Source: Streptomyces huasconensis (GTDB lineage Bacteria > Actinomycetota > Actinomycetes > Streptomycetales > Streptomycetaceae). From it: 47,407 bases of DNA. The notes beneath the pieces are model-generated. The model did not search any database. It was given only the letters and a program-made list of their open reading frames with translations, and was not told the origin of the DNA. The stretch is taken from contig RBWT01000044.1 of assembly GCA_004010275.1 (NCBI GenBank), positions 1 to 47,407 on the forward strand. The letters run 5' to 3'. Every line of letters begins with the position of its first letter. The stretch's first letter is position 1. Positions 8,665-17,788 of the stretch are shown in pieces. The translations under genes and the position numbers were made by a program.

Positions 8665-9597
8665 TCAAGCCTCATAAGTTGTTTGCCCAACAATGGGCGC
8701 ATTAGCGCCATTTGCAGCGAGTGTGTCCAAGGTTCGCGTCTGCACCTCGCGTTCGGCGGCCGCTGCTATGAACGCCGCCGCGTTGCCTTCGCCAACCAGC
8801 CTCCGCACGGCGCGCATTGTGGAAACGGGAAGCTGAACGCTCTGCGTCTCTTCGTCATGACTCGGGGCCTGCTCTGGGTCGAGTTGCTGCCGCAGGTGTC
8901 GGGTGGCGAATAGGCGCATGGCACGCGCCAGTTCGGCGTCGACCGACTGCTGAGCGAGCGGCCTGAGCCTGCGTACGAGCGAGGCGGCCTCGGCGGCATC
9001 CGCCTCGGTCGGCGGGTGATGCCCGAGATAGCGGGCGAAAACATGCTCCGTGGTGAAATCCAGGAAACGGGACGCTATATGTTCGACCTGGCCTCTCAAC
9101 TCCCGCAAATGTTCGGCAATCGCGGACAGCGGCACGCCCGCCGCGTGCAACTCCACCGCTACAGCCAGCTCTTGAGGGCTGGGCACCAGAAATTCGTCCT
9201 CGCGCCCGGCCACCGGCTCCAGTACTCCGAGCGCGACAGCGTCCGCCACCGCCGCCTCGTCCGGGATGCCACCGAACGCCGCGTCGAGTTCGGCGCGTGT
9301 GATCCGGTCGGCCTTCTCGTCCGTCCAGGGACCGTCGACCTCCGCGGCCAGCCCGAGCACCCCGCCGAGGCCCCGGCCGGTGTCCCAGGCCTCCAGAAGC
9401 TCCTTGATGGAGGCCAGGGTGTAGCCGCGGTCGAGCAGGTCGGCGATCTGCCGCAGCCGCGCCAAGTGGGACTCCCCGTACACGTTGGACCGTCCGCGCC
9501 GTTCGGGGCGGGGGAGAAGCCCGCGATCCTGATAGGCGCGGATCGTGCGCACCGTCGCGCCGCTGTGGTGCGCCAGGTCCTCGATGCGGTACTCCAC
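8665..9597 (-). CDS. MerR-family transcriptional regulator
   Basis: The N-terminus is a MerR winged helix-turn-helix (YRIEDLAHHSGATVRTIRAYQDRGLLPRP), followed by the usual linking helices and a long effector region. No cysteine cluster for metal sensing is visible, so the signal is probably an organic compound. I start at GTG 9597, which has GGAGGA eight bases upstream; the longer frame to 9651 lacks a site. At 310 aa it is larger than classical MerR. It sits downstream of, and on the same strand as, the hydrolase group (11752-12603, 9974-11755 and the remnant), so it may regulate those genes. Confidence 0.85.
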   Translation of the reverse strand: MEYRIEDLAHHSGATVRTIRAYQDRGLLPRPERRGRSNVYGESHLARLRQIADLLDRGYTLASIKELLEAWDTGRGLGGVLGLAAEVDGPWTDEKADRITRAELDAAFGGIPDEAAVADAVALGVLEPVAGREDEFLVPSPQELAVAVELHAAGVPLSAIAEHLRELRGQVEHIASRFLDFTTEHVFARYLGHHPPTEADAAEAASLVRRLRPLAQQSVDAELARAMRLFATRHLRQQLDPEQAPSHDEETQSVQLPVSTMRAVRRLVGEGNAAAFIAAAAEREVQTRTLDTLAANGANAPIVGQTTYEA

Positions 9598-9647
9598 GCT
9601 GACCGTCCTCCGTGATGCGTCGTGCCGGGCGGTGGCCGCCTGAACCT

Positions 9648-9977
9648 TCATATCGGGTGAGTGCTGCCGGGGAACGTCTGCCCAGTCACCCCAGTCGTCC
9701 CAGCGGGCTCAGGAGCCGCGGGCCAGGAGCCAGGGCCAGGGCTGAGCGATGGCCGCCCGCCCCACCGCGCCCGCCGCGGCCGTGCCACGGGCGACTGCGC
9801 CAGGTACGCGACCGCCTTGCGCGGCGAGCCTGCCTGCGAGGGATGGTACGACCGCCGCAGATCACGCGGTATCGCCATGCCCAGCTCGCGGGATCAGCCC
9901 CAGTCGAGCGAGACCCGGCGCGGGACGATCGCGTGGTGCTCCTCGGTGTGTGGGTCGGGTGTCCTCTCCTCGCTCAC
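9648..9977 (-). pseudogene. Internally deleted metal-dependent hydrolase (PF10118-like) remnant
   Basis: The GTG at 9977 overlaps the stop of the upstream hydrolase-SDR gene (GTGA), as expected for a coupled downstream gene. It encodes 27 residues ending in HHAIVPRRVSLDWG, which matches my memory of the N-terminus of predicted metal-dependent hydrolases (IVPRRVSFDW...). A TGA follows at once. In the same frame beyond it comes RRSYHPSQAGSPRKAVAYLA (near 9860-9800), which resembles the C-terminal end of the same family. About 200 middle residues, including the metal ligands, are missing. I infer an internal deletion of roughly 0.6-0.7 kb that kept both ends. Confidence 0.6.
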
Positions 9978-11755
9978 ACCGGGGGTCGCAATCGGGCTAT
10001 CGCGCGCAGCGCCTTGGGGGCGAAGCGGGACATGAGGTGGGCGCCGCGTGCCTCGGGGGTGACCGGGACGACCGCCTGATTCCTGACGACGGCGCGCAGA
10101 ACGGCGTCGGCGACCTTCTCCGGCGGGTAGTTGCGCAGGCCGTAGAGCCGGGAGGTGCGCTTCTGGCGGCGCTTCTCCTCGTCGGCGTCGACCCCGACGA
10201 AGCGGGACGTCGCCGTGATGTTCGTGTTCACGAAGCCCGGGCATATCGCGGAGACCCCGATGCCCTGCCCCGCCAGCTCCGCACGCAGGCACTCGCTGAG
10301 CATCAGCACGGCGGCCTTGGAGGTGCTGTAGGCGGGCAGCGCCTTGGAGGGCTGGTACGCGGCCGCGGAAGCGGTGTTGACGATGTGGCCGCCCTGGCCG
10401 CGCTCGGCCATCTGCCGGCCGAAGAGGCGGCAGCCGTGGATCACTCCCCACAGATTGACGTCCAGGACCTTCTTCCAGTCCTCGGTGCTGGTGTCGAGGA
10501 AGGAGCCGGAGAGGCCTATGCCCGCGTTGTTCACGAGGACGTCCACCACGCCGTACTCCCTGGCGACCTTCTCGGCGAGCTTCTCCGTGGCCTGCTCGTC
10601 GGTCACGTCGATCGCCTCGCCCCAGGCCTCGGGGGCCCCGATCAGGTGGGACATCTCCGCCGTGCGGGCCGCGCTCTCGGCGTCCCGGTCGACCGCCACC
10701 ACGCGGGCCCCCGCCTCGGCGAACGCGAAGGCGGTGGCCCGCCCGATGCCACTGCCCGCGCCGGTGACCAGGACGAGCCGGCCGCCGAACCGTTCGGCGT
10801 ACTTCCCCGTGGGCGCGCTGCCCTTGGCCGGCACACCGTCCTCATGGGCCGCTACGAAATCGCTGATCCAGGACGACAGTTGATCGGGCCGCGTGCGCGG
10901 AACCCAGTGCTTGGCCGCCAGGGTACGGCGGGTCAGCCGGGGGGCCCACAGCTCCAGGTCGTCGTAGAGCCGCTCGGACAAGAACATGTCACCGGAGGGC
11001 GTGATGAGCTGCACGGGCGCGTGCGCGTACGCATCTGCGCGGGGCCGGCGCAGCCTCGCGTGGACGTTGTCGCGGTAGAGCCAGGCTCCGTGGGCGGCGT
11101 CCTGGGGCAGCGACGGCGTCGGGTACTCGCCCGCCGGGACCTTCTCCGCCCGCTCAAGGATCTTGGGCCAGCGCTTGCCGAGCGGGCCGCGCCAGGCGAG
11201 CTCCGGGAGGACGGGCGTGTGCAGCATGTACACGTACCAGGACTTGGCGCACTGGCCGAGCAGTTGCCCGACCCGACGTGGGGTGGGGCGGGACATCCGC
11301 TTCTTGATCCAGTGCCCGAAGTGGTCGAGCGAGGGCCCGGACAGCGAGGTGAAGGACGCGATCCGGCCCTCGGTCCGCTTGACCGTGACGAACTCCCAGG
11401 ACTGCACAGAGCCCCAGTCGTGTCCCACCACGTGCACCGGCCGGTCCGGGCTGACCGCGTCGATGACCGCCACGAAGTCGTCGGTCAGCTTCTCCAGCGT
11501 GAAACCGCCGCGCAGCGGCTTCGGTGCGGTGGACCTGCCGTGCCCGCGCACGTCGTACAGCACGACGTGGAAGCGGGGAGCGAGACGCTCGGCGACTTCG
11601 CTCCACACCTCCTTGGAGTCCGGGTAGCCGTGCACGAGCAGGACCGTGGGCCGCTCCGGGTCGCCCAGCTCGGCGACACACAGCTCCACGCCGCCCGTCC
11701 GCACCCAGCGCTCGCGCGCGTCCTTCATCTTCTCCGCGACTGCTCCCGTGGTCAT
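9974..11755 (-). CDS. ephD: Alpha/beta hydrolase-SDR fusion, EphD-like
   Basis: This is a two-domain protein of 593 aa. Residues 1-290 form an alpha/beta hydrolase of the epoxide hydrolase type (oxyanion motif HGYPDSKEVW; nucleophile Asp in VVGHDWGS; late acid/His region less clear). Residues 310-593 form a classical short-chain dehydrogenase: TGAGSGIG for NAD(P), NNAG, catalytic Ser and YSTSK. Length and order match mycobacterial EphD, where I recall a role in mycolate metabolism; Streptomyces has no mycolates, so the substrate here is open. The start ATG overlaps the M24-like gene's stop (ATGA), and the downstream hydrolase remnant overlaps its own stop, showing a coupled operon. Confidence 0.85.
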   Translation of the reverse strand: MTTGAVAEKMKDARERWVRTGGVELCVAELGDPERPTVLLVHGYPDSKEVWSEVAERLAPRFHVVLYDVRGHGRSTAPKPLRGGFTLEKLTDDFVAVIDAVSPDRPVHVVGHDWGSVQSWEFVTVKRTEGRIASFTSLSGPSLDHFGHWIKKRMSRPTPRRVGQLLGQCAKSWYVYMLHTPVLPELAWRGPLGKRWPKILERAEKVPAGEYPTPSLPQDAAHGAWLYRDNVHARLRRPRADAYAHAPVQLITPSGDMFLSERLYDDLELWAPRLTRRTLAAKHWVPRTRPDQLSSWISDFVAAHEDGVPAKGSAPTGKYAERFGGRLVLVTGAGSGIGRATAFAFAEAGARVVAVDRDAESAARTAEMSHLIGAPEAWGEAIDVTDEQATEKLAEKVAREYGVVDVLVNNAGIGLSGSFLDTSTEDWKKVLDVNLWGVIHGCRLFGRQMAERGQGGHIVNTASAAAYQPSKALPAYSTSKAAVLMLSECLRAELAGQGIGVSAICPGFVNTNITATSRFVGVDADEEKRRQKRTSRLYGLRNYPPEKVADAVLRAVVRNQAVVPVTPEARGAHLMSRFAPKALRAIARLRPPV

Positions 11756-12603
11756 GCGGTGGCCCTCTCCTCAGCCCAGCGCCGCACATGCGGCACTTCG
11801 TCGTCCAGCCAGAACGCGCTCTGTTCGGGGTCCTTGGAGTCGGTGACGACCAGGATCTCCTCGAACTTCGCGCCCGTACCCCTGAACCCGAGGTGCGGCT
11901 CGACCGCCCAGAGCCCCTTTCGAGGCGGGTGGTCGGAGAACTTGTAGGGGGACCACAGCGGTGACCAGCCGTCCCGGTGGCCATGGATGGCGTCGCTCGC
12001 CAGGCCCTTGAGCGACTGCGTGCCGAACCCGAAGAGGTGCGGTGACAGGCGGCGCTCCTTGACCCGGCCGACCTTGTGCGCGATGACGCCGAAGGGATAG
12101 GCGCGATGGCGGTTTGCGTAGCCCTGGCGGACCATGAGCCGGTCCACGTCCTCGTAAATCTCGCGCAGCGGGCGGCGCTCACGCACCTCCCGCAGGATCA
12201 GCTCGCGGTGCGCCTCCAGGTCGGCCAGCAGCTTGTCGTGCAAGGGATTGAGGCCCAGACAGCCGGAGTAACCGATGTCGGCGGTGAAGCCCTTGTAAAT
12301 GGGGGCCATGTCGAGGATGAAGGGCATCCCCGGCTCCAGCTCGCGGTGGGTGGGGAAGAACTGCAGCGGTATCCGGAAGTTCGTGAACGCCGTGCGGTCG
12401 CCGAACCAGGCGAAGGGCAGGTGGAACCAGTCCCGCACGCCCCGCTCCCGCAGCCACTCGCGCTGCATCCGCGCGGCTCCGCGCTCGGTCACGCCGGGCT
12501 TGAGCTGGGCCGCGACCGCCTCCGCGCATTCATACGCGAGGGCCTGCACTTCCCTGAACCCCCGCAGTTCCGCGGAGAGTTCGCCTGCAACTGCTGAGGT
12601 CAT
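11752..12603 (-). CDS. M24-family (pita-bread) metallopeptidase-like protein
   Basis: At 283 aa this has the creatinase/aminopeptidase fold. The five expected metal ligands are visible in order: Asp in FILDMAPIYKGFTADIGYS (two Asp), His in FGVIAHKVG, Glu in LWAVEPHLGF, Glu in KFEEILVV. Family members cleave N-terminal residues or C-N bonds; the strongly aromatic substrate region (RDWFHLPFAWFGDR) suggests a non-peptide or unusual substrate, but that is inference. It is the first gene of the minus-strand operon that continues into the EphD-like gene by ATGA overlap. Its start ATG 12603 faces the ABC operon across a 255-bp promoter region. Confidence 0.8.
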   Translation of the reverse strand: MTSAVAGELSAELRGFREVQALAYECAEAVAAQLKPGVTERGAARMQREWLRERGVRDWFHLPFAWFGDRTAFTNFRIPLQFFPTHRELEPGMPFILDMAPIYKGFTADIGYSGCLGLNPLHDKLLADLEAHRELILREVRERRPLREIYEDVDRLMVRQGYANRHRAYPFGVIAHKVGRVKERRLSPHLFGFGTQSLKGLASDAIHGHRDGWSPLWSPYKFSDHPPRKGLWAVEPHLGFRGTGAKFEEILVVTDSKDPEQSAFWLDDEVPHVRRWAEERATA

Positions 12604-12858
12604 GCCACCGTCCGTCCCGAGTCCGGTTCACCCCGTGTCCGGCCCGTCGCCGTACGCGGTCGTAACTTGACACTGATGAATGTGACAATGCCCGGCGGCT
12701 GCGTCAATAGGTCTGTCCCACCCTGCGGGACAAGTCCGGAAGTTCCCCCAGGGGTAGACCTCCGTACAACCCCTACGGGCCCGTAATACTCCAGAGTGAG
12801 GGCAGGGCAAGCCCGTGGTCTGACGACTGGTGTGGGCCGCGCCACTACCGTCGACGAC

Positions 12859-13878
12859 GTGACTGTGATCGCGACCGAAAGCCTCAGCAAGCGGTTCCCG
12901 AGGGTGACCGCGCTTGACCGGCTCTCCATGGACATCGAGCCCGGTGTGACCGGACTCGTCGGGTCCAACGGGGCCGGCAAGTCCACTCTGATCAAGATCC
13001 TGCTGGGCCTGTCCCCCGCCACGGAGGGCAGTGCCGCCGTGCTCGGTCTCGACGTCGCCACCAGCGGCGGCCAGATCCGCGAGCGTGTGGGGTACATGCC
13101 CGAGCACGACTGCCTGCCACCCGACGTCTCGGCCACCGAGTTCGTCGTCCACATGGCGCGCATGTCCGGCCTGCCGCCCACCGCGGCCCGCGAGCGCACG
13201 GCGGACACCCTGCGGCACGTCGGACTGTACGAGGAGCGCTACCGCCCCATCGGCGGCTATTCGACGGGCATGAAGCAGCGCGTCAAGCTCGCCCAGGCCC
13301 TCGTCCACGACCCTCAGCTGGTCTTCCTGGACGAGCCGACGAACGGCCTGGACCCGGTCGGGCGGGACGAGATGCTCGGCCTGATCCGCCGCGTCCACAC
13401 CGACTTCGGCATCTCGGTCCTCGTCACCTCACACCTCCTCGGCGAGCTGGAGCGCACCTGCGACCACGTCGTCGTCATCGACGGCGGCAAGCTCCTGCGG
13501 TCCAGCTCCACCACCGACTTCACCCAGACCACCGCGACTGTGGCCGTCGAGGTCACGGACACCGACGAACACCCCGACGGCACCGGCGCGTTGCGTGAAG
13601 CGCTGAGCGGACGCGGCATCGACACGCGGACCGGCGGCGAACTGCCCGGCGCCGGCCACACGATCCTGCTCACCGCCGACGGCGAAGAGACATACGACCT
13701 CGTACGGGACCTCGTCGCCGACCTCGGCCTCGGCCTGGTCCGCATGGAACAGCGCAGGCACCACATCGCCGAGGTCTTCAAGGACCAGCACGAGGCGCGG
13801 CCGGAGCCGGGCTCCGAGCGCGCCGCCGCGTCGGCCGCCACCGCACAGCAGACAGGAGGCGGACGCGATGAGCAGTGA
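12859..13878 (+). CDS. ABC transporter ATP-binding protein (ABC-2 exporter type)
   Basis: Residues 1-230 form an ABC ATPase: Walker A GSNGAGKST, signature YSTGMKQR, Walker B LVFLDEP, and H-loop VTSHLL. The signature is the degenerate form typical of CcmA/NatA-type ATPases. An extra C-terminal domain of about 100 residues follows. I start at GTG 12859 (VTVIATESLSKRFP) because the family begins there; no clear ribosome site precedes it, so leaderless translation is possible. It overlaps the permease gene by 11 bases and begins a four-gene unit ATPase-permease-ATPase-permease. The substrate is unknown. Confidence 0.85.
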   Translation: MTVIATESLSKRFPRVTALDRLSMDIEPGVTGLVGSNGAGKSTLIKILLGLSPATEGSAAVLGLDVATSGGQIRERVGYMPEHDCLPPDVSATEFVVHMARMSGLPPTAARERTADTLRHVGLYEERYRPIGGYSTGMKQRVKLAQALVHDPQLVFLDEPTNGLDPVGRDEMLGLIRRVHTDFGISVLVTSHLLGELERTCDHVVVIDGGKLLRSSSTTDFTQTTATVAVEVTDTDEHPDGTGALREALSGRGIDTRTGGELPGAGHTILLTADGEETYDLVRDLVADLGLGLVRMEQRRHHIAEVFKDQHEARPEPGSERAAASAATAQQTGGGRDEQ

Positions 13879-14749
13879 GTCCACCCAGATCCACAACATC
13901 GGGTACAGGAAGTACGACGGCCCGCGCCTCGGCCGTGCCTACGCCCGCCGCTCGCTCTTCTCCCAGAGTCTGCGCGGCGCGTACGGCCTCGGGCGCTCCG
14001 CGAAGTCCAAGGTCCTGCCCATGATCCTCTTCGCGGTGATGTGCCTCCCCGCGGCGATCATGGTGGCGGTCGCCGTCGCCACCAAGGCCAAGGACCTCCC
14101 GGTCGACTACACGCGTTACGCGATCGTCCTGCAGGCCGTCATCAGTCTCTTCCTCGCCGCCCAGGCACCCCGGACCGTCTCCCGCGACCTGCGGTTCAAG
14201 ACGGTGCCGCTCTACTTCTCACGTCCCATCGAGCGCGGTGACTACGTCCTCTCGAAGTTCGCCGCGATGACCTCGGCCCTCTTCATCCTCACGGCCGCCC
14301 CGCTGCTCGTCCTCTACGTGGGGGCGCTGCTCGCCAAGCTCGACTTCACGGACCAGACAACGGGCTTCGCCCAAGGCCTGGTCTCCGTGGCGCTGCTGTC
14401 GCTCCTCTTCTCCGGCATAGCCCTGGTCATCTCGGCGATCACACCCCGCCGCGGGTTCGGCATCGCCGCCGTCATCGCCGTCCTGACCATCACCTATGGC
14501 GCGGTGTCGACGGTCCAGGCGATCGCCTACGAACAGGGGAGCACCGGAGCCATCGCGTGGCTCGGCCTCTTCTCGCCGATCACGCTCATCGACGGCGTAC
14601 AGACCGCCTTCCTCGGCGCGACCTCCGCCTTCCCCGGAGGGGAAGGCCCCTCGTCCGGCGTGGGCGTCGTCTACGTACTCGTCGTCCTCGGCCTCATCGC
14701 GGGCTGCTACGGCGCGATGATGCGCCGCTACCGAAAGGTCGGGCTGTGA
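13868..14749 (+). CDS. ABC-2 type membrane permease
   Basis: This 293-residue integral membrane protein has about six hydrophobic helices (for example VLPMILFAVMCLPAAIMVAVAV, ALFILTAAPLLVLYVGALL, GVVYVLVVLGLIAGCYGA). The cytoplasmic N-terminus carries IGYRKYDGPRLGR, a motif I know from actinobacterial ABC-2 permeases, and the region RDLRFKTVPLYFSRPI is the typical amphipathic loop. It pairs with the preceding ATPase, whose gene it overlaps, and its own stop overlaps the GTG of the next ATPase. Confidence 0.85.
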   Translation: MSSESTQIHNIGYRKYDGPRLGRAYARRSLFSQSLRGAYGLGRSAKSKVLPMILFAVMCLPAAIMVAVAVATKAKDLPVDYTRYAIVLQAVISLFLAAQAPRTVSRDLRFKTVPLYFSRPIERGDYVLSKFAAMTSALFILTAAPLLVLYVGALLAKLDFTDQTTGFAQGLVSVALLSLLFSGIALVISAITPRRGFGIAAVIAVLTITYGAVSTVQAIAYEQGSTGAIAWLGLFSPITLIDGVQTAFLGATSAFPGGEGPSSGVGVVYVLVVLGLIAGCYGAMMRRYRKVGL

Positions 14750-15657
14750 CCACGATCAACATCGACCACACCTCACGCTGGTTCGGGAACGTCGTCGCCG
14801 TCAACGACATCACCATGAACATCGGCCCGGGCGTCACGGGGCTCCTCGGTCCGAACGGCGCGGGCAAGTCGACGCTCATCAACATGATGGGCGGCTTCCT
14901 CGCCCCCTCCACGGGCAGCGTCACCCTCGACGGCAAGCCGATCTGGCGCAACGAACAGATCTACAAGGAGATCGGCATCGTCCCGGAGCGGGAGGCGATG
15001 TACGACTTCCTCACCGGCCGCGAGTTCGTCGTCGCCAACGCCGAGCTGCACGGCCTGGACGAGCGGGCCGCCAAGAAGGCCCTCGCGACGGTCGAGATGG
15101 AGTACGCGCAGGACCGGAAGATCTCCACGTACAGCAAGGGCATGCGCCAGCGCGTGAAGATGGCCTCCGCCCTGGTCCACGATCCGTCCGTGCTGCTGCT
15201 CGACGAACCCTTCAACGGCATGGACCCGCGCCAGCGCATGCAGCTGATGGAGCTGTTGCGGACCATGGGCGCACAGGGCCGCACCGTCCTGTTCTCCTCG
15301 CACATCCTCGAAGAGGTCGAGCAACTGGCCTCGCACATCGAGGTGATCGTCGCCGGGCGGCACGCGGCGAGCGGTGACTTCCGCAGGATTCGCCGGCTGA
15401 TGACCGACCGGCCCCACCGCTACCTGATCCGTTCCAGCGACGACCGCGCACTCGCCGCTGCGCTGATCGCCGATCCGTCGACGGCCGGCATCGAGGTGGA
15501 CCTCAAGGAGGGCGCGTTGCGCATCCAGGCGGTCGACTTCGGCCGGTTCACGACCCTGCTCCCCCGCGTCGCGCGTGAGCACGGCATCCGGCTCCTGACG
15601 GTCTCGCCCTCGGACGAGTCCCTCGAGTCGGTTTTCTCCTACCTCGTCGCGGCCTGA
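14746..15657 (+). CDS. ABC transporter ATP-binding protein, second of the operon
   Basis: This is an ABC ATPase of 303 aa: Walker A GPNGAGKST, signature YSKGMRQR, Walker B VLLLDEP followed by FNGMDPRQR, and H-loop FSSHIL. The start GTG 14746 overlaps the previous stop (GTGA), so translation is coupled. It is clearly related to the first ATPase of the operon but shorter at the C-terminus. With the permease ten bases downstream it probably forms its own exporter, or the four proteins make a heteromeric complex. Confidence 0.85.
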   Translation: MTTINIDHTSRWFGNVVAVNDITMNIGPGVTGLLGPNGAGKSTLINMMGGFLAPSTGSVTLDGKPIWRNEQIYKEIGIVPEREAMYDFLTGREFVVANAELHGLDERAAKKALATVEMEYAQDRKISTYSKGMRQRVKMASALVHDPSVLLLDEPFNGMDPRQRMQLMELLRTMGAQGRTVLFSSHILEEVEQLASHIEVIVAGRHAASGDFRRIRRLMTDRPHRYLIRSSDDRALAAALIADPSTAGIEVDLKEGALRIQAVDFGRFTTLLPRVAREHGIRLLTVSPSDESLESVFSYLVAA

Positions 15658-15667
15658 AGGAGCGATC

Positions 15668-16387
15668 GTGTACGACCCCACAGTCGCCCGGCTCACCTAC
15701 CGGGCCCTGCTCGGCCGCCGCCGGGCTCTGATCCTCTTCGCCCTGCCCGTGCTGTTGATCGTCATCGCCGGCGCGGTTCGCGGCTTCAGCGGCGCCGACG
15801 ACCAAGTGGCCGTCGACGTCCTCGGCGGCTTCGCGCTCGCCACGATGGTGCCGATCATCGGCGTCATCGCGGGCACGGGCGCCATCGGCCCGGAGATCGA
15901 CGACGGCTCGGTCGTCTATCTCCTCTCCAAGCCGGTGAAGCGGCCCACGATCATCTTCACCAAGCTGATCGTCGCGATAGCCGTGACCATGGCCTTCTCG
16001 GCGATCCCCACGTTCATCGCGGGGATGATCCTCAACGGCAACGGCCAGCAGATCGCCGTGGCCTACACGATCGCGGCGCTGGTCGCCTCCATCACGTACG
16101 CGGCGATCTTCCTGCTCCTCGGCACGATCACCCGGCACGCCGTGGTCTTCGGGCTGGTCTACGCCCTGGTGTGGGAGGCCCTCTTCGGGTCGCTGGTCAC
16201 GGGTGCGCGGACGCTCAGCGTGCAGCAGTGGTCCCTCGCCGTGGCCCAGAAGGTCGGCGACGGTGACCTGATCACCTCCGACGTCGCTCTGCCCACGGCG
16301 ACGGTCCTGCTGGTCGTCGTCACGGTGGTCACCACCTGGTTCGCCGGACAGAAGCTGCGGTCGCTGAAGCTGGCCGGGGAGGAGTAG
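15668..16387 (+). CDS. ABC-2 type membrane permease, second of the operon
   Basis: This 239-residue protein has six likely transmembrane helices (for example ALILFALPVLLIVIAGAV, FALATMVPIIGVIAGTGAI, VLLVVVTVVTTWFAG) and the segment EIDDGSVVYLLSKPVKRPTIIFTKL, typical of ABC-2 permeases that act with NatA-like ATPases. GTG 15668 has GAAGGAG upstream. It ends the ABC operon; no strong terminator is visible right after it. Confidence 0.85.
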   Translation: MYDPTVARLTYRALLGRRRALILFALPVLLIVIAGAVRGFSGADDQVAVDVLGGFALATMVPIIGVIAGTGAIGPEIDDGSVVYLLSKPVKRPTIIFTKLIVAIAVTMAFSAIPTFIAGMILNGNGQQIAVAYTIAALVASITYAAIFLLLGTITRHAVVFGLVYALVWEALFGSLVTGARTLSVQQWSLAVAQKVGDGDLITSDVALPTATVLLVVVTVVTTWFAGQKLRSLKLAGEE

Positions 16388-16482
16388 GGGGTTATTCGGT
16401 GGCGGTGAACTCCGGGGGCGGGCACAGTGGTTGATGTCACCGCGCCAGCACCTGGCGCTCACCGTCCGGGAGAGGAGCCGAC

Positions 16483-16542
16483 GTGTCCATCAGTAGTCCG
16501 TCGAGTTCCCGGCAGGGCAGCCTGCGGCAGGCTCCGGAGTAG
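16483..16542 (+). CDS. Possible 19-codon serine-rich leader ORF upstream of tRNA-Ser(GCU)
   Basis: GTG 16483 has a very good ribosome site (GAGAGGAG, five bases spacing) and opens a 19-codon frame ending at TAG 16540. Seven of the 19 residues are Ser, with codons TCC, AGT, AGT, TCG, AGT, TCC and AGC. AGT is very rare in Streptomyces, and AGY codons are read by the tRNA-Ser(GCU) encoded 90 bases downstream. The end of the frame contains a hairpin (AGCCTG-CGG-CAGGCT, 16519-16533). The ORF may be chance; I list it because of the strong start signal and the codon link. Confidence 0.3.
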   Translation: MSISSPSSSRQGSLRQAPE

Positions 16543-16631
16543 TTGCTCACTTCGTCGAGTCCCGCACGGGGAGTTGCCCGGGGCGGCCGCTTCGAGCGCG
16601 CAGATCACCTTGCTGCGCGGGCCGCCCACCC

Positions 16632-16718
<87 letters not shown>

Positions 16719-16780
16719 CGAGACGTTGCACTGGGCTTGGGCGGTTGATGGTGCCCGGCACCAGGGCCGGTGTCTGTCAC

Positions 16781-16815
16781 CGGCTTCGCCGAGTTCGTCC
16801 TCAAACGCCGGACGC
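16781..16815. repeat. Probable dispersed Streptomyces intergenic repeat
   Basis: The stretch with TCGTCCTCAAACGCCGGAC (16796-16814) and the preceding GGCTTCGCCGAG matches, from memory, a short sequence found many times between genes in Streptomyces genomes (usually seen on the other strand as GTCCGGCGTTTGAGGACGA). It lies in the 245-base gap between tRNA-Ser(GCU) and the HAD gene; I see nothing else there. Confidence 0.5.
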
Positions 16816-16963
16816 TGGAGATGCGGGGCCCGCGGGCCCGCCCCCGTCCAGCCCGCCGGACGGTCGGACAGCTGGGCTGTCCCGCGCCGCTCCGCCCTGC
16901 CCGCAGGGGCGGGCCAAAGACCGGCGCCACCACGCAAAGCCGGGCAGGCCGGAGCGGCCCCGC

Positions 16964-17788
16964 TCAGCCCAGCAGGCGTTCCAGTACTACCGCGATGCCG
17001 TCCGCCTCGTTCGACGTCGTCACCTCGTCCGCGACCGCCTTGAGTTCCTCGTGTGCGTTGGCCATGGCCACGCCATGGGCCGCCCAGCCGAACATCGGAA
17101 TGTCGTTCGGCATGTCGCCGAAGGCGATCGTGTCCACGGCCTTCGCGCCCAGGCGGCGGGCCGCCAGGGAGAGGCCCGTGGCCTTGGAGAGGCCGAGCGG
17201 GAGGAGTTCGACGACGCCCTCGCCGGCCATGGTCACGCCGACCAGGTCACCCGCCACCTGGCGTGCCACGTCGGTCAGCGCGTCGTCGTCGAGACCGGGG
17301 TGCTGGATGTACACCTTGTTCAGCGGGGCGGCCCACAGGTCGGCGATCTCCGTGAAGGGGATGCTCGGCAGCGGACCGTCCTGGACCGCATAACCCGGCC
17401 CGACCAGGACCTCTCCGTCGATGCCGTCGCGGCTCGCCGCCAGGGCGAGCGGACCGATCTCCGCCTCGATCTTCGCCAGGGCCAGGCCCGCGAGCTGCCG
17501 GTCGAGCGTCACGGAGGTGAGCAGCCGGTGCTCCCCCGCGTGGTAGACCTGCGCGCCCTGCCCGCACACCGCTATGCCGTTGTAGCCGAGGTCGTCGAGG
17601 ATGTGCCGGGTCCAGGGCACGGCACGGCCGGTGACGACGATGTGCGCGGCGCCCGCCGCGGTGGCCGCGGTGAGCGCGTCGCGCGTGCGTACGGAGACCG
17701 TGTCGTCGGGGCGCAGCAGCGTCCCGTCGAGGTCGGTCGCGACAAGCTTGTAGGGGAAGGACGGCGTGGCCGGAGCTGGCTGGCTCAC
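16964..17788 (-). CDS. HAD-IIB (Cof-type) hydrolase, second paralogue
   Basis: This 274-residue phosphatase has HAD motif I TDLDGTLL (Asp19, Asp21), motif II IVVTGRA, Lys in GLSKATG, and motif [13 protein letters not shown]. It is similar along its length to the HAD protein at 5162-6103 but lacks that protein's Pro/Ala-rich N-terminal tail. The GTG start at 17788 overlaps the serS stop (GTGA), so it is translationally coupled to seryl-tRNA synthetase. Substrate unknown. Confidence 0.85.
   Translation of the reverse strand: MSQPAPATPSFPYKLVATDLDGTLLRPDDTVSVRTRDALTAATAAGAAHIVVTGRAVPWTRHILDDLGYNGIAVCGQGAQVYHAGEHRLLTSVTLDRQLAGLALAKIEAEIGPLALAASRDGIDGEVLVGPGYAVQDGPLPSIPFTEIADLWAAPLNKVYIQHPGLDDDALTDVARQVAGDLVGVTMAGEGVVELLPLGLSKATGLSLAARRLGAKAVDTIAFGDMPNDIPMFGWAAHGVAMANAHEELKAVADEVTTSNEADGIAVVLERLLG

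Noticed and set aside
12665..12695. Operator TTGACAC/GTGACAA before the M24-like gene
   Set aside because: The arms do not pair exactly and I could not decide between a promoter -35 element and chance.
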